Assembly (NCBI GenBank): GCA_949289575.1
Contig: CASEOG010000002.1
Coordinates: forward strand, 1-64,000
Length of the DNA stretch: 64,000 nucleotides
Direction: 5' to 3'
Origin: an uncultured Spirochaetales bacterium
Lineage (GTDB): Bacteria; Spirochaetota; Spirochaetia; JAFGXN01
The number at the start of each line of letters is the position of its first letter. The first letter of the stretch is position 1. The translations under genes were made by a program, and so were the position numbers. Under the pieces are notes generated by a model, which saw only the letters and a program-made list of their open reading frames with translations, was not told the DNA's origin and searched no databases. This document shows positions 36,292 to 45,464 of this stretch, one piece after another.

Positions 36292-37322
36292 TGCACCGGA
36301 GACTGTTCTCTTAATTTGGCAGCCGCCTGCTCGGCGGTAATATCTCTTTGAGGCATTCCCAGCAGTTCGTATCCGACCATGAATTTTCTGACGGTGGCAC
36401 TGCGCAGCAGCGGCGGCAGATAGTGAAAGTGAAAGTGCCATTCGTTATGCGGATTGCCGTCTGTCGGTTTCTGATGAATTCCCATCGAGTAGGGGAAATT
36501 GGTTTTAAACAGATTATCGTAGCGGATTCCGGTCGCTCTCATGATATCGGCCAAATCTTTCTTTTCTTTTTCCGTCATCTCGTCAATGGATGCCATGTGC
36601 CGTTTGGGCAGAGTCATCAGCTCGTACGGCCAGACAGCCCAGAAAGGAACCAGTACCGCAAAACTGTCGTTCTCCAGAACAATCCGTTCTTTTTTGCGCA
36701 GTTCCAAATCGAGGTAGTCGCACAAAAGGCAGCGGTCTTTATTCTTTTTGTATTCGGTCTGTTTAATCGTCTCTTTCTCCGGTAAATCGGGCACACTCTG
36801 ACTCGACCAGATTTGACCGTGCGGATGGGGGTTCGAGCAACCCATAATGGCGCCTCTGTTTTCGAAAATCTGAACATAATTGATATTCGGATCGGCACCC
36901 AATTCTTTATATTGATCAATCCAGAGATTGATGACATTGACGATTTTGGACGGTTCCATACGGGCCAGAGTGAGATCGTGCCGGGGGGAGAAACAAATGA
37001 CCTTGCAGATTCCTTCTTCGGAACGGGCGATTAAAAGATCTTCTTCATTGATATCTCCTTTCGGAATTCCCGGAATCAGAGCCGAAAAGTCGTTGACAAA
37101 CAGAAATGTGTCTTCGTATTTCGGATTGTTGATTCCGCCGGCACGGGTATTGCCCGGGCAGAGATAACACTGCGGATCGTATTCGGGCATCCTGTCGGCC
37201 GCCGCGTCCTCGGTTTTTCCGTTCCAGGGCCGTTTTGTTCTGTGGGGTGAAACAAGAATCCATTCTCCCGTCAACGGATTGAATCGTTTGTGTGTGTGTT
37301 CGTTAAAGTCAAACATCTTCAT
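36276..37322 (-). CDS. galT: Galactose-1-phosphate uridylyltransferase
   Basis: GalT (348 aa, the usual length of the class I enzyme) moves UMP between UDP-glucose and galactose-1-phosphate in the Leloir pathway. Visible signatures: F-N-P-L-T-G-E-W and V-S-P-H-R near the N-terminus, the zinc pair C-Y-L-C-P-G-N near residue 52, and the active-site stretch S-N-P-H-P-H-G-Q near residue 164, whose second His carries the uridylyl group. A late G-I-H-Q-K-P-T and H-F-H-F-H-Y cluster fits the second metal site. AGGAAGG precedes the ATG. It lies 23 bp after the acyl-CoA ligase gene and probably shares its transcript. No galK or galE is present here. Confidence 0.96.
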   Translation of the reverse strand: MKMFDFNEHTHKRFNPLTGEWILVSPHRTKRPWNGKTEDAAADRMPEYDPQCYLCPGNTRAGGINNPKYEDTFLFVNDFSALIPGIPKGDINEEDLLIARSEEGICKVICFSPRHDLTLARMEPSKIVNVINLWIDQYKELGADPNINYVQIFENRGAIMGCSNPHPHGQIWSSQSVPDLPEKETIKQTEYKKNKDRCLLCDYLDLELRKKERIVLENDSFAVLVPFWAVWPYELMTLPKRHMASIDEMTEKEKKDLADIMRATGIRYDNLFKTNFPYSMGIHQKPTDGNPHNEWHFHFHYLPPLLRSATVRKFMVGYELLGMPQRDITAEQAAAKLREQSPVHYLDN

Positions 37323-37345
37323 TTCCTTCCTGTCATTTGCAAGAT

Positions 37346-39055
37346 TTATTTCAGATTGGCCTTTTCGCGGGCCATCCGTTCCAGAGCCATAAAGTCCGTT
37401 TTTCCGACTTTTGTCCGCGGAAAATCGGATAGAAATTCGATTTCTTTCGGGCAGCTTTGCGGGGCAAATTCTTTGCGGCAGAGTTGCAGCAGTTCTTTTT
37501 CGATTTTGGAAGAGGGCTTGATATTCTCGTTCGGAATAATATAAGCCTTTAAAACATTCAGTTTGTACTGGTGCGGAATCTTGACGACGCAGGCTTCTTT
37601 TACGGCGTTGTGTGTTTGCAGAATTTCTTCGACCAGCGTCGGGTAAACGCAGATACCGCTGACTTTAATCATTCGTTTCTGGCGCAGCTTAAAGAAAATA
37701 AATCCGCTTCCGGACATGCTGCAGATATCTCCGGTATGAATCCATTCGTGTCCGTCTTTGTGCAGCCGTTTGGTTTGTGCCGTTTCTTCCGGTTCGTTGA
37801 GGTAATAAAGCATATTGGTCGGGGCGCTTACACACAGTTCTCCGTCGGTGCCGTAAGGAAGTTCCTGCTCCGTTCCCGGCTCGACGATTTTCGCCAGCAC
37901 ATTGGCGCACGGGATTCCGATGGAGCCGATTTCCTGGTTTTTGTCCGGATTGATTGCGCAGGGCGGGGCGCATTCCGTCAGACCGTAGCCTTCCCTGACC
38001 GATTTTGTGCAACCGGCTTTTTTGAGGGCGATATTCAGTCTGTTTTTTAAAGTCTCCGGAATTTTATCTCCGCCGCAGAAGATTCCTTTCAGAGGCGAGA
38101 GATTCAGTTTCCAGATTGACTGCGATTCGAGCATCAGTTTGAAAAGAGTCGGGACTCCCGACATAATTTTCGGGCATTTGTATTTCATCGCCTGATAAAT
38201 AAATTTATTGGCCGGCTTCGGGACGAGAAGGGAAATCCCGGCGGTCATCATCGGTGCGTGAACTCCGATAGCCAGACCGAAACAGTGAAAGGTCGGAAGG
38301 ACCGCCAGAAAGGCATCGCCCGGCTTGAGGGCATCTTCTCTGGCCAACATGGCCATGGCCTGAGTGACGGCGGCATTCAGAATAAAGTCGTTGTAGACAA
38401 TGCCTTTGGGCTTTCCGGTTGTGCCTCCGCTGTAGAGAATGATGCTCGGATCCCGGGCAGTTTTCGGGAACGGATCGGAGACGGGGCCTCTCTGCCGCAT
38501 GAACGGCCACCAGTAAATGGTATCGGGGGCCGTAATTTTTTTCTTTCCCTGAAAAAAGTCGTAAATGTTTAAAATCGTTTTCTTTGTTTTCGGGAGATAG
38601 TCCTGTACTTTGAGAATAATCAATTTCCCGCAATTTGTCTTTTTTATCTGATTGACAAAATTTTTATATTGAAGATCGAGAATGACGGCTGCTTTGCTGT
38701 TTGAAATCGAGAGGCAGTCATAGACCTCTTTTTCGCCGGCAAGCGGAAAGAGCATACTGGCAACAGCTCCGATTTTGCTTAATGCATAAAAGGTAATAAC
38801 CGTTTGCGGGATGTTCGGCGCGCAAATCGTTACGGCATCTCCCTCACGGATTCCTATTTTCGAAAAAGCTGCGGCGCAGCGGTCGATCTGTTTTAAGAAT
38901 TTTCTGTAGTTCATGACGGTCCCCAAGTAGAAGAGGGCCGGATTATGGGGGTGTTTTTGAGTATTTTCTTTGATAATTTCGTACGTTGTCTGTTCGGGGA
39001 TGCGGACAAATTCCGGAGAATCGCCGTAATAATTCAGCCACGGTTTTTTTATCAT
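37346..39055 (-). CDS. AMP-forming acyl-CoA ligase (569 aa)
   Basis: Adenylate-forming enzyme that activates a carboxylic acid with ATP and transfers it to CoA, probably a medium- or long-chain fatty acid. Motifs in order: Y-S-G-G-T-T-G-K-P-K-G (phosphate loop, about residue 215), Y-G-L-T-E-C (A5), T-G-D-I-C (A7), R-M-I-K-V-S-G (A8 hinge) and R-T-K-V-G-K with the catalytic Lys near the C-terminus. All key residues are kept. The start is placed at the ATG at 39055 because AGGTGAT, a match to the 3' half of the extended ribosome site, lies at the right distance; GTG at 39064 and ATG at 39061 are in frame but too close to it. It is the first gene of the unit with galT. Confidence 0.9.
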   Translation of the reverse strand: MIKKPWLNYYGDSPEFVRIPEQTTYEIIKENTQKHPHNPALFYLGTVMNYRKFLKQIDRCAAAFSKIGIREGDAVTICAPNIPQTVITFYALSKIGAVASMLFPLAGEKEVYDCLSISNSKAAVILDLQYKNFVNQIKKTNCGKLIILKVQDYLPKTKKTILNIYDFFQGKKKITAPDTIYWWPFMRQRGPVSDPFPKTARDPSIILYSGGTTGKPKGIVYNDFILNAAVTQAMAMLAREDALKPGDAFLAVLPTFHCFGLAIGVHAPMMTAGISLLVPKPANKFIYQAMKYKCPKIMSGVPTLFKLMLESQSIWKLNLSPLKGIFCGGDKIPETLKNRLNIALKKAGCTKSVREGYGLTECAPPCAINPDKNQEIGSIGIPCANVLAKIVEPGTEQELPYGTDGELCVSAPTNMLYYLNEPEETAQTKRLHKDGHEWIHTGDICSMSGSGFIFFKLRQKRMIKVSGICVYPTLVEEILQTHNAVKEACVVKIPHQYKLNVLKAYIIPNENIKPSSKIEKELLQLCRKEFAPQSCPKEIEFLSDFPRTKVGKTDFMALERMAREKANLK

Positions 39056-39091
39056 AATCATCACCTGATATAATTATTAAATATACTTAAC

Positions 39092-39121
39092 ATTATAACC
39101 ACGATTTTCCTGTTTGTGCAA
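39092..39121 (-). promoter_or_regulatory. Promoter of the acyl-CoA ligase-galT unit
   Basis: Minus-strand TTGCAC (39116-39121), 18 nt and TATAAT (39092-39097), 37 bp before the proposed start codon. Confidence 0.6.
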
Positions 39122-39230
39122 TAAGAAAAAATGAAGTGAAGAAAAATTTAAGTGAAAAGGTGATTTTTTCCGGCAGATAAGCCGATAAAAAGATTGAGAC
39201 AGTTTTTCATTACGGAAGTTGAGGTGTAAA

Positions 39231-41414
39231 GTGAAAATTCGAACCAAAATTCTGGTCCCCACGGTTTTGGGTATTGTGGTTGTTCTGACAGTTGTTTCTC
39301 TGTGTCAAATACTGATGATTGCTTACCGCGAAAAGAACCGGGTGGAAGATACGATTACGGAAGTGTCCAACCGGTATGCCATGGATGTTCTCCAGGAGTT
39401 TATTACCGGCGGATACGGCACCACACAGAATCTTGCGGTAACATTTGAATCGCTTTATAATGCCGGCGATGTCGACAGAAACAAACTGAATGTGATTCTC
39501 CGCAGTTTTTTGGAAAAAAATTCGGATTTGTATGCAATATGGAGCGTATGGGAAAACTGCGACGGCCTTGACGACAGTTATTTGCGCCGCGGTTTGGGAC
39601 ATCCCGAGACGGGAGCTTTTGTTCCGTTCTGGTACCGCTCTTCCGACGGAAAGATTCTGCTGTCGGAATGCCGTTTTTACAATTCTCCCGGAGAAGGGAA
39701 AGGCCTGTATTATAAAATCCCGATGGCCAAGAATGCATCGGTTATCATGGAACCGTCGCAGGAAATTCAAAACGGGGAGCTGCTTCAGGTTGTCAGTTTC
39801 GTAACACCGATCCGAATTGACGGAAAACCGGTGGGGGTCGTCGGTGTCGATTACAATTTGAGTCAGCTGACAAAACGAATCGGAGAATATGCCTTCCCCG
39901 ATCCCCGATACGACGCTTATTTCTTTTCTGCCGGCGGTATTTATGTTTCGTCTTCCGATAACGAAAAAATCGGGAAAAGCGTTCTGGCTTACGAAGGTCC
40001 CGAAAACATGACACGGCTTCGGGATTTCTCCGTGAATAATTATTCGATTGTCAATACGAACGGAGTTTACAATGTTGCGGTTCCTGTCCGAATCAACGAA
40101 AATACCGATACACCGTGGGTTTTCGTTCTGACAGTGCCGGCAACCGTTCTGTTCCGGGATGCCTACTGGCTCGTCGGAGGAACGATAGCGACAGTTTTCA
40201 TTTTGATTACGGTTGTGATTCTGATTATTCTTTTCGTCTCCCGCAGTATCGTGAGACCGATTAACCGTATTTCCGTAATGATAGAAGAAATCGCAAAGGG
40301 AGAGGCCGATTTATCGAAAACGTTGTCTGTACACAGCCGTGACGAATTGGGTGATATTGCCGGATCGATTAATACATTTATTGTCAAGTTGCGGACAATT
40401 ATCGGAAAAATGAAATCGGCAATCGGTTCGGCTTCCGAGGTTCAGGGAAAAATTTCCGAATCGACGCAGACAGCCCGGGATTATACGCAAATGATGACAG
40501 AGGCGATAGCATCGACCTTTTCCTGGATGGATGAGGCGAAAAACGAAGTGTTCGATATTTCCCAAAAGCTGGAAGATATCAATATGGAAGTCGACGGTTT
40601 TAAAGTCACCGTAGAAAACGGAACGGCTGTCGTATCGCAGTCGTCGACGGCAACAAACGAAATTGTCGCAACCATCAATAATATCAGTTCCAATGTTTCC
40701 GGAAACGCCGAAAGTCTGCAGCGGCTGGCCGATTTGTCCGAACAGGGGAAAAACAAAATGGATGAGAATGCCGCGCTGATTAAACAGATTAACAACAGTA
40801 CAAAAAGCATGTTTGATGCGATTAAAGTTGTTAACGGTATCGCGCAGCAGACCAACCTTCTGGCGATGAACGCCGCAATAGAGGCTGCTCATGCCGGTGA
40901 AGCCGGGAAAGGTTTTGCTGTTGTTGCCGAGGAAATTCGTAAAATGGCGGAAGACTCTTCGAAAAACGCATCGATTATCAGTAAAAACCTGATCGATGCC
41001 GCCAAACTGGTCGAGGCGGTTACCGTTTCCAATACATCGACGGCCGAAGTTTTTAATGACCTGAACCAGCAGGTGCGGCGGCAGGCTCTGGTTCTGGCAG
41101 AGGTCTCATCGGCCATGCTGGAATTGTCTCACAGCGGAAACGAGCTGCTTGATATCAGTTCCGTATCGAGAGATTCGATGATAGCGGTTGACAAAGGTGC
41201 CGGCAAAATCGAAAACAGTATTGTCGAAATTAATATGCTGATTAAACATATTTCCGACAATGTCGACCGGGTCTTCTCTCTGATCGGAGATGTCAAGACT
41301 CAGGGTGTCGAATTCAGCGATTCGATGACCGAGCTTTCCGAAGAAGCCGTCAAACTGAGCGGATATTTTTCCGATATTGCCGGCGAAGTCAATATGTTTA
41401 AAACGGAAGACTGA
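39231..41414 (+). CDS. Methyl-accepting chemotaxis protein with periplasmic sensor domain (727 aa)
   Basis: Transmembrane chemoreceptor signalling to CheA/CheW. The GTG at 39231 follows GAGG by six bases and is preferred over the in-frame TTG at 39219. Helix TM1 spans about residues 8-30; the periplasmic part (about 30-310) resembles a double Cache (dCache) ligand domain, with F-W-Y-R-S-S-D-G and V-G-V-D-Y-N-L strands. TM2 is at about 313-338, followed by a HAMP domain (R-P-I-N-R-I-S) and a long coiled coil. The signalling tip, near residues 540-565, reads [21 protein letters not shown] and is fully conserved. The ligand is unknown. It stands alone and implies a motile organism. Confidence 0.95.
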   Translation: MKIRTKILVPTVLGIVVVLTVVSLCQILMIAYREKNRVEDTITEVSNRYAMDVLQEFITGGYGTTQNLAVTFESLYNAGDVDRNKLNVILRSFLEKNSDLYAIWSVWENCDGLDDSYLRRGLGHPETGAFVPFWYRSSDGKILLSECRFYNSPGEGKGLYYKIPMAKNASVIMEPSQEIQNGELLQVVSFVTPIRIDGKPVGVVGVDYNLSQLTKRIGEYAFPDPRYDAYFFSAGGIYVSSSDNEKIGKSVLAYEGPENMTRLRDFSVNNYSIVNTNGVYNVAVPVRINENTDTPWVFVLTVPATVLFRDAYWLVGGTIATVFILITVVILIILFVSRSIVRPINRISVMIEEIAKGEADLSKTLSVHSRDELGDIAGSINTFIVKLRTIIGKMKSAIGSASEVQGKISESTQTARDYTQMMTEAIASTFSWMDEAKNEVFDISQKLEDINMEVDGFKVTVENGTAVVSQSSTATNEIVATINNISSNVSGNAESLQRLADLSEQGKNKMDENAALIKQINNSTKSMFDAIKVVNGIAQQTNLLAMNAAIEAAHAGEAGKGFAVVAEEIRKMAEDSSKNASIISKNLIDAAKLVEAVTVSNTSTAEVFNDLNQQVRRQALVLAEVSSAMLELSHSGNELLDISSVSRDSMIAVDKGAGKIENSIVEINMLIKHISDNVDRVFSLIGDVKTQGVEFSDSMTELSEEAVKLSGYFSDIAGEVNMFKTED

Positions 41415-41444
41415 AAGACCGGTTCGCCGAACGATAAAAACTTC

Positions 41445-41472
41445 TTGTCTTTATGCGGAATTGTGGTATAAT
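41445..41472 (+). promoter_or_regulatory. Promoter of the 41499-45424 operon
   Basis: TTGTCT (41445-41450), 16 nt and TATAAT (41467-41472). The predicted leader of about 20 nt contains AAGGAGGAGGG before the ATG at 41499, so this is a conventional leadered transcript, unlike several others in the window. Confidence 0.65.
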
Positions 41473-41498
41473 TTTTCATAAGGAGGAGGGAAGTTTTT

Positions 41499-42104
41499 AT
41501 GCTTGTTCCCTATACGGAGAAGGATTTCTCGTTTCGTGCGGAAACGATTGACGAAATATTGGAATTTCTGGAGGCCTACAGCGGACAAAAAAAGGAAGGT
41601 CTCCGGTCCGAGCTGACAACACTCGGGACGCGGTCGAAGAAAACGGGCCGTTTTTTCGAAAGTAAAAAATGCGGATTTTGGGTCGGTTACGATTCTCTGC
41701 GTTCCGATTACATCATTTACAGGAAGGATGTTTACGATCCTTCCAATCTCTTTTTTGTTCTTTTCGATTTGATTGTAACCCCGACGGATTTGCCTGTGGA
41801 AGAAGAAATTGCGCATAAGACAGATGCCGTCGAAAGATACTTTTCCCGGGCGTCGGAAATGGAGGGCGAGACATTCGAATCGGAAAAAGCGGAAGTTCTG
41901 AAACTGACCCGACAGATGACGGAAGTTGCCCGTTCGTTTGATGATGAAGAATTCGATGAGGAGGAGATGGAGCAGATATCCGAAGCCATCGACAAAACCT
42001 ATTTTGCTCCTCTGGAGGCTGTCTTTAACGGAATTATCGACAGAATAGCGGAACCGCGGATTAATATTAAAGTTGATTCGCAGGATCATCTGATAAGGGA
42101 TTAA
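41499..42104 (+). CDS. Hypothetical cytoplasmic protein (201 aa)
   Basis: No family recognised. The protein has no signal peptide or membrane helix. It is acidic, with a predicted alpha/beta N-terminal half (residues 1-100; the basic stretch T-R-S-K-K-T-G-R near 45-52) and a helical, Glu-rich C-terminal half (about 110-190; F-D-D-E-E-F-D-E-E-E-M-E). A very strong ribosome site precedes the ATG. It is the first gene of an operon with a lipoprotein and a subtilisin-like protease; the next gene starts at the base after its stop codon. Confidence 0.75.
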   Translation: MLVPYTEKDFSFRAETIDEILEFLEAYSGQKKEGLRSELTTLGTRSKKTGRFFESKKCGFWVGYDSLRSDYIIYRKDVYDPSNLFFVLFDLIVTPTDLPVEEEIAHKTDAVERYFSRASEMEGETFESEKAEVLKLTRQMTEVARSFDDEEFDEEEMEQISEAIDKTYFAPLEAVFNGIIDRIAEPRINIKVDSQDHLIRD

Positions 42105-43724
42105 GTGAAACCTTTTGTTGCGGCTGCCGTTGCCGTTTTCCTTTTTTCGTGTCTGCCTCGAAACGAACGATTTTATCCGGCGCAAAAGGCTTCCGACCGG
42201 TTTCGGGAAATTTCCGTCAGCACCGTCGATTATGCGGGGGGAACGCTTATCAAAGATATTCCGGTGACGGTTTACGATGAAGAAGGCAACAAAACGGATG
42301 TTATCGACAATAAAGACGGAACCTTTGTTTTCAGACCCGCAAAGAAGGGGGTTTATTCGTTCCGGGTGGGAGGCGGCGAATCGGGAAGGGCCGTTTCAAT
42401 CTGTTCCGGAGTGGCTGTACCGTCCGTGTTTCCCTCAATCGAGTTAAGATTGCCGGAGTCGGTCCGTCCGTCCGAGCCGCCCCGTTTTTCGACGGTTCTC
42501 TGTTTTCTTTCCGGAGAAACAGACGGCACGAATCTTTACGACGCTGTTTTACAGCGAACGCCGGCGAAGGTGACGGTGTCGGTTTACGGAACCAATCCCG
42601 TCGATTCTTCGACCGCCTATTCCCCTTATCCCGTTGCGGCGGCCCTTGACGACGATCCCTACTCTTTTTTTCTGATTGAATCGGTATCATATCCGGAAAT
42701 CGGAATCCCCGACGGAAACGGATACCGTACGTCGGCCGAATTCGACTTATCGCTGTCCGAATGGGAGGAAGGACTCCATTTTCTGGTTTTCCGGACCTTC
42801 GATATTTACGGAAACAATTCTCTGATGTATGTTCCGTTTTCGATTACCGGGCAGGAAAAGGACGAGTCGCTTTCGTCTTTAACTCCCGAATGGATAATGG
42901 CGGAAGCGCGCACCTTCGCCGTTTCACGGGAGCTCTTTTCGACAAACGAACAAAATAATACCCGCTATATATCGCTGGATTTTTCCGTTTACAAAAATAA
43001 GGCGGAACCGGCGGCCGTGCGCGGATTTCTGATTTACCGCAGCGGCAAAGACGGAATTTATGAATGCATTGCCAAAATGAATCATAACGGTTTATATGAC
43101 TCGTTAAGCTATAATTACACCGATACCGATGCACAACTCAGATTCGGAGAAACATACCGGTACAGGGTGCGGGCCTACGCGAACGGGACTTTGAGCCGTT
43201 ATTCGGAAGAAGTCTCCGTCGAATTATACGAACCCTATTATCTCGAAATGGTCGAACCGGCCGACGGCGCGATTGTTGCCTCTTCTCCCGAGATTTCTTT
43301 CCGGCTGTCTTCTCCCGAAATCCCGAATCTTTTTTTCTTTTACAGGGAATTCTCCTTTTCCGTCAATATCGGACAGGTCGGTGTATCGATGTACGAATAT
43401 CCTCTTTATTCCATTGATGCCGTTTACGACTGTGACCGCGATTTCTTTTCCGAATCGAACGGGTTGCCTTATCAGAACAATGCTTTTTCTTGCGATCGAA
43501 ATACGGGTGAAATCAGAGTCCGACTATCCGCATTTTCATCCGCGCTGCTGAAGCCGGGAGTCAGTTACTGGCTCTATATCGGAAACGAAAATTCCGCGCA
43601 CGGTCCTTATTTCCGAAACCGGAACGGAATTTCTTCTTCGATTGTTTTCGGCAGTTCCGCGGAATGGGGAGGCATTATGACCGAAACGTTAAGAGTTTTT
43701 TCGGTAGGGAGCGGTACCCCGTGA
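42105..43724 (+). CDS. Lipoprotein with Fn3/Ig-like domains (539 aa)
   Basis: GTG start at 42105 directly after the preceding TAA, with AAGGGA four bases upstream. The signal peptide ends in LFSC with Cys16 lipidated. The mature part is beta-rich: an Ig-like stretch with V-Y-D-E-E-G-N-K-T (about 45-110) and an Fn3-like stretch with R-G-F-L-I-Y-R-S-G and Y-R-Y-R-V-R-A-Y-A (about 300-375). No catalytic motif is seen. Its GTGA overlap with the subtilisin gene suggests that the two products work together at the surface, for example as scaffold and protease; that is inference. Confidence 0.78.
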   Translation: MKPFVAAAVAVFLFSCLPRNERFYPAQKASDRFREISVSTVDYAGGTLIKDIPVTVYDEEGNKTDVIDNKDGTFVFRPAKKGVYSFRVGGGESGRAVSICSGVAVPSVFPSIELRLPESVRPSEPPRFSTVLCFLSGETDGTNLYDAVLQRTPAKVTVSVYGTNPVDSSTAYSPYPVAAALDDDPYSFFLIESVSYPEIGIPDGNGYRTSAEFDLSLSEWEEGLHFLVFRTFDIYGNNSLMYVPFSITGQEKDESLSSLTPEWIMAEARTFAVSRELFSTNEQNNTRYISLDFSVYKNKAEPAAVRGFLIYRSGKDGIYECIAKMNHNGLYDSLSYNYTDTDAQLRFGETYRYRVRAYANGTLSRYSEEVSVELYEPYYLEMVEPADGAIVASSPEISFRLSSPEIPNLFFFYREFSFSVNIGQVGVSMYEYPLYSIDAVYDCDRDFFSESNGLPYQNNAFSCDRNTGEIRVRLSAFSSALLKPGVSYWLYIGNENSAHGPYFRNRNGISSSIVFGSSAEWGGIMTETLRVFSVGSGTP

Positions 43725-45424
43725 AAAAACTGACGGTTTGTGTTTTGACTGTTATGCTCTTTTCCTGCTGTATCGATTCGCCTGTTCCGTTTCCGGGGGA
43801 AGGGACTGTCCGGCTGTCGGACGGATCGGTTTTCCTGAATATTGTTGCCGCCGAAGAGTGCGGGGCGCTTTTTCGGAACGGAGAAGGGTGGCGTGTTGCC
43901 GATTCGTTTTACAGCGGGGGGCATTACTTTTATCATTTGTCCGTTCCGGAAGAAAGTGCCTCCGAGGCGGTTCGGGTTCTGAGGCGCCTGCCGTCGGTCA
44001 GAGCGGTCGATTTTGATACAGTCCTGGAAATCAAGGAAGAAAGTTCCGAACCTCTTCTTCCGGCATTTTATGCCTCGCAAATGTGCCGGCTCGAAGAACT
44101 TCACAATGACGAGGGGCTGAAACGAAGCAACCGGGTTGCTGCGGTCATTGTCGATTCGGGTATCAATCCCCTTCATGAAGAGCTGAAAAATGTTTTTCGG
44201 GCGGGATGGTCGGCTTTTTCCCGAAGTGCCGGAGGGAATTACACCTACCTGATGGATGATTTATCAACCAACCGCGAAGCGGTGTGGGAAAAAATAACGG
44301 ATACGGTTTCCTGGGATGCGGTGACGGGAACCGCTCACGGAACAGCCGTTGCTTCCGTCCTCGGCGGCGACGGACGAAACGGAAAGGGTTTCGGAGGCGT
44401 GGTTCCGGATATGCTCGATATTTATGTTATAAAGGCTTTTGCGTCGAACCCGAGCGGAGCTTCTGTCTCCGGATCGGGGTCGTCGTGGGCGTTATACAGC
44501 GGTCTTCAGCGGTATATATGCGGTTACAGCTCGGCGGAATTCGAAGAGGAAAATCCGGTTTCGTGGAAGGAGTGGACACAGAAGAGCGGAATTCCGTACA
44601 GGCAGAAGGTTCTTCCCGTCAACATTTCGGTCGGTGCATCTGTTGCCTCCGGTTTTGAAATGTTTGTCTTGAAAAAGCTCTGGGAAAATGATGCGGTTGT
44701 GATTGCCTCTTCGGGAAATGAGGGGTTGAGTACGGTTTGCTATCCGTCGGCCTATTCGTTTGTCCTTTCGGTCGGTGCGGTAGATGCTGCCGGTGTCCGG
44801 CCGCGGTTCTCCAATTACGGAGACTGTCTCGATTTGACGGCCCCGGGGGTTTCGATTCCGGTCGCCGACGGTACGGGAATTTCCGGCTACCGGTGGAATG
44901 ACGGAACCTCTTTTTCCGCTCCTTTTGTGACGGGCGTGGCGTCGTGGATGTTGGGAGTCAATCCGAATCTGACGCGTCAGCAACTCTTTTCGATCCTGAA
45001 ATCATCCGTTATCCGGCCGGAAACTGTTCCCTTTTACAACGGATTCCACAGCGAATACGGTGCGGGTATTATCGATGCCCGTCAGGCTGTCGTTTCCGCA
45101 AAAAATTCGGATGTCCCCGTTATGATTTCGACAGCGGATTTGACTGTGGTCGTCAAAGAGAACGTCGTCACACAGAGCGGATCTTTCTTCTTTTATCTGT
45201 ATAACGATAAGAACCGGCTGACGGCAGCTCATCCCGCGGGAACCGACGGAACCGTTTTTTTCGGTGCGCTGGAAGAGGGAAAATACCGCCTTGAAATTCA
45301 GGTTCCCGACGGCGTCGGAAAAATCGAGCCGTCGTTTATGTCGATATCGGTGTTTTCGGACAGAATCGAGGTCGACGGATTTGCTTCCGGAGAGACACCC
45401 GTATTCAACGTCACATACCGCTGA
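43721..45424 (+). CDS. Subtilisin-like serine protease lipoprotein (567 aa)
   Basis: S8 family protease anchored as a lipoprotein (lipobox LFSC, Cys16). The GTG at 43721 overlaps the previous stop codon (GTGA). The catalytic triad is intact: Asp145 in I-V-D-S-G-I-N, His206 in T-A-H-G-T-A-V-A-S and Ser397 in G-T-S-F-S-A-P-F-V; Asn333 in S-S-G-N-E-G is the oxyanion residue. Residues 20-110 look like an inhibitor-I9-type prodomain, and about 115 C-terminal residues after the catalytic domain form a small beta domain. It should act on the cell surface or in the periplasm on host or environmental protein. Last gene of its operon. Confidence 0.93.
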   Translation: MKKLTVCVLTVMLFSCCIDSPVPFPGEGTVRLSDGSVFLNIVAAEECGALFRNGEGWRVADSFYSGGHYFYHLSVPEESASEAVRVLRRLPSVRAVDFDTVLEIKEESSEPLLPAFYASQMCRLEELHNDEGLKRSNRVAAVIVDSGINPLHEELKNVFRAGWSAFSRSAGGNYTYLMDDLSTNREAVWEKITDTVSWDAVTGTAHGTAVASVLGGDGRNGKGFGGVVPDMLDIYVIKAFASNPSGASVSGSGSSWALYSGLQRYICGYSSAEFEEENPVSWKEWTQKSGIPYRQKVLPVNISVGASVASGFEMFVLKKLWENDAVVIASSGNEGLSTVCYPSAYSFVLSVGAVDAAGVRPRFSNYGDCLDLTAPGVSIPVADGTGISGYRWNDGTSFSAPFVTGVASWMLGVNPNLTRQQLFSILKSSVIRPETVPFYNGFHSEYGAGIIDARQAVVSAKNSDVPVMISTADLTVVVKENVVTQSGSFFFYLYNDKNRLTAAHPAGTDGTVFFGALEEGKYRLEIQVPDGVGKIEPSFMSISVFSDRIEVDGFASGETPVFNVTYR

Positions 45425-45428
45425 GGTC

Positions 45429-45456
45429 TTGCGCTTTACCGAAATTTTGATATAAT
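45429..45456 (+). promoter_or_regulatory. Promoter of the TPR-barrel-TonB operon (leaderless)
   Basis: TTGCGC (45429-45434), 16 nt and TATAAT (45451-45456). The ATG at 45465 follows eight bases after the -10 box, with no Shine-Dalgarno sequence between them. Confidence 0.65.
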
Positions 45457-45464
45457 AACCGGTA

